7,112 nt of DNA from Halorhodospira sp. (lineage in GTDB: Bacteria; Pseudomonadota; Gammaproteobacteria; Nitrococcales; Halorhodospiraceae), in NCBI GenBank assembly GCA_007121755.1, contig SKJZ01000046.1, forward strand, positions 1-7,112, read 5' to 3'. The notes under the pieces are model-generated. The model was not told the origin of the DNA and ran no database searches. It was given only the letters and a program-made list of their open reading frames with translations. How positions within the stretch are numbered: the stretch's first letter is position 1; every line of letters begins with the position of its first letter. Positions 6,986 to 7,112 of the stretch are shown here, piece after piece. Position numbers and translations under genes: made by a program.

Positions 6986-7007
6986 GTATGTGCCTTAGGA
7001 CACATAC
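6986..7007. promoter_or_regulatory. 22-bp palindrome resembling a CRP/FNR-family operator
   Basis: Two perfect 7-bp arms, GTATGTG (6986-6992) and CACATAC (7001-7007), flank an 8-bp centre whose CC/GG also partly pairs. Aligned to the CRP consensus TGTGA-N6-TCACA, the site keeps TGTG and CACA at exactly the right 16-bp spacing, with one mismatch in each half (A to T and T to G). The centre lies about 130 bp upstream of the ligase start codon. The site is seen in the sequence; the regulator family (CRP, Clp, Vfr or a c-di-GMP-responsive homologue) is inference. No clear sigma-70 promoter could be placed next to it. Confidence 0.45.
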
Positions 7008-7062
7008 GATGGGAGTTCGAAAAACCGGCCGTAGGCGGGGGCGGACCTCCTGGCGGGGGCGT

Positions 7063-7082
7063 CGGCGGCATGGATGCCGCCG
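7063..7082. repeat. 20-bp GC-rich inverted repeat
   Basis: Arms CGGCGGCAT (7063-7071) and ATGCCGCCG (7074-7082) are perfect complements around a 2-bp centre. As RNA they would fold into an 8-bp stem with a 4-base loop. No T-run follows on either strand, so it is not a standard intrinsic terminator. It could be an operator, a 5' UTR structure or a transcription pause site. Its upstream context is outside the window. Confidence 0.5.
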
Positions 7083-7112
7083 TCGAGCGTACAAGGATGT
7101 ATTCACAGCGTC

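Noticed and set aside
7021..7050. A possible intrinsic terminator from the run of five T (minus strand) after CGGCCGG
   Set aside because: The stem before the T-run is too short to form a stable terminator hairpin.
6918..7106. Two short minus-strand frames in the leader (62 and 70 codons, spanning 6859-7106)
   Set aside because: The translations are Arg/Pro-rich without motifs, they cross the palindromes, and neither start has a convincing ribosome site. Only the last 20 codons of one were kept as a tentative leader ORF.

Overview
The window is a GC-rich (by eye roughly two-thirds G+C) stretch of bacterial chromosome. It holds six consecutive genes on the minus strand, packed with 4-bp or 13-bp overlaps or a 4-bp gap. 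They read, in transcription order from right to left, as part of an exosortase A / PEP-CTERM-associated exopolysaccharide and surface-glycan locus. Gene content and base composition suggest a high-GC gamma- or betaproteobacterium (a halophilic or sulfur-oxidising lineage such as Ectothiorhodospiraceae would fit). The organism is an inference; no taxonomic marker is present.

Layout. 7112-6867 is a 246-bp non-coding leader with three inverted repeats, one of them resembling a CRP/FNR-family operator, and a possible 20-codon leader ORF. 6866-5490 encodes a multi-membrane-spanning O-antigen-ligase-like protein (exosortase A-associated O-glycosylation ligase family). 5493-3649 encodes a 614-aa protein that looks like an alpha/alpha-toroid carbohydrate-active enzyme (heparinase or polysaccharide-lyase-like) and has no visible signal peptide. 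3661-2612 encodes a GT2-like glycosyltransferase, and 2607-1879 a GNAT-type acyltransferase. 1882-278 encodes an AMP-forming acyl/aminoacyl ligase, and 281 to beyond the left edge a PLP-dependent fold-type III decarboxylase, cut by the window.

How they may work together (inference). The ligase-like membrane protein would polymerise or transfer glycan, and the glycosyltransferase would help build the repeat unit. The toroid protein would modify or trim it. The adenylating ligase, PLP decarboxylase and GNAT protein look like a small tailoring module that activates an acyl or amino-acid group, makes an amine by decarboxylation, and attaches an acyl group. Ligase/decarboxylase pairs of this kind are a recognised but biochemically unresolved part of exosortase A loci. 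The least explained items are the toroid protein, the chemistry of the ligase/decarboxylase/GNAT trio, and the palindromes in the leader. No RNA genes, insertion sequences, CRISPR arrays or intrinsic terminators were seen.
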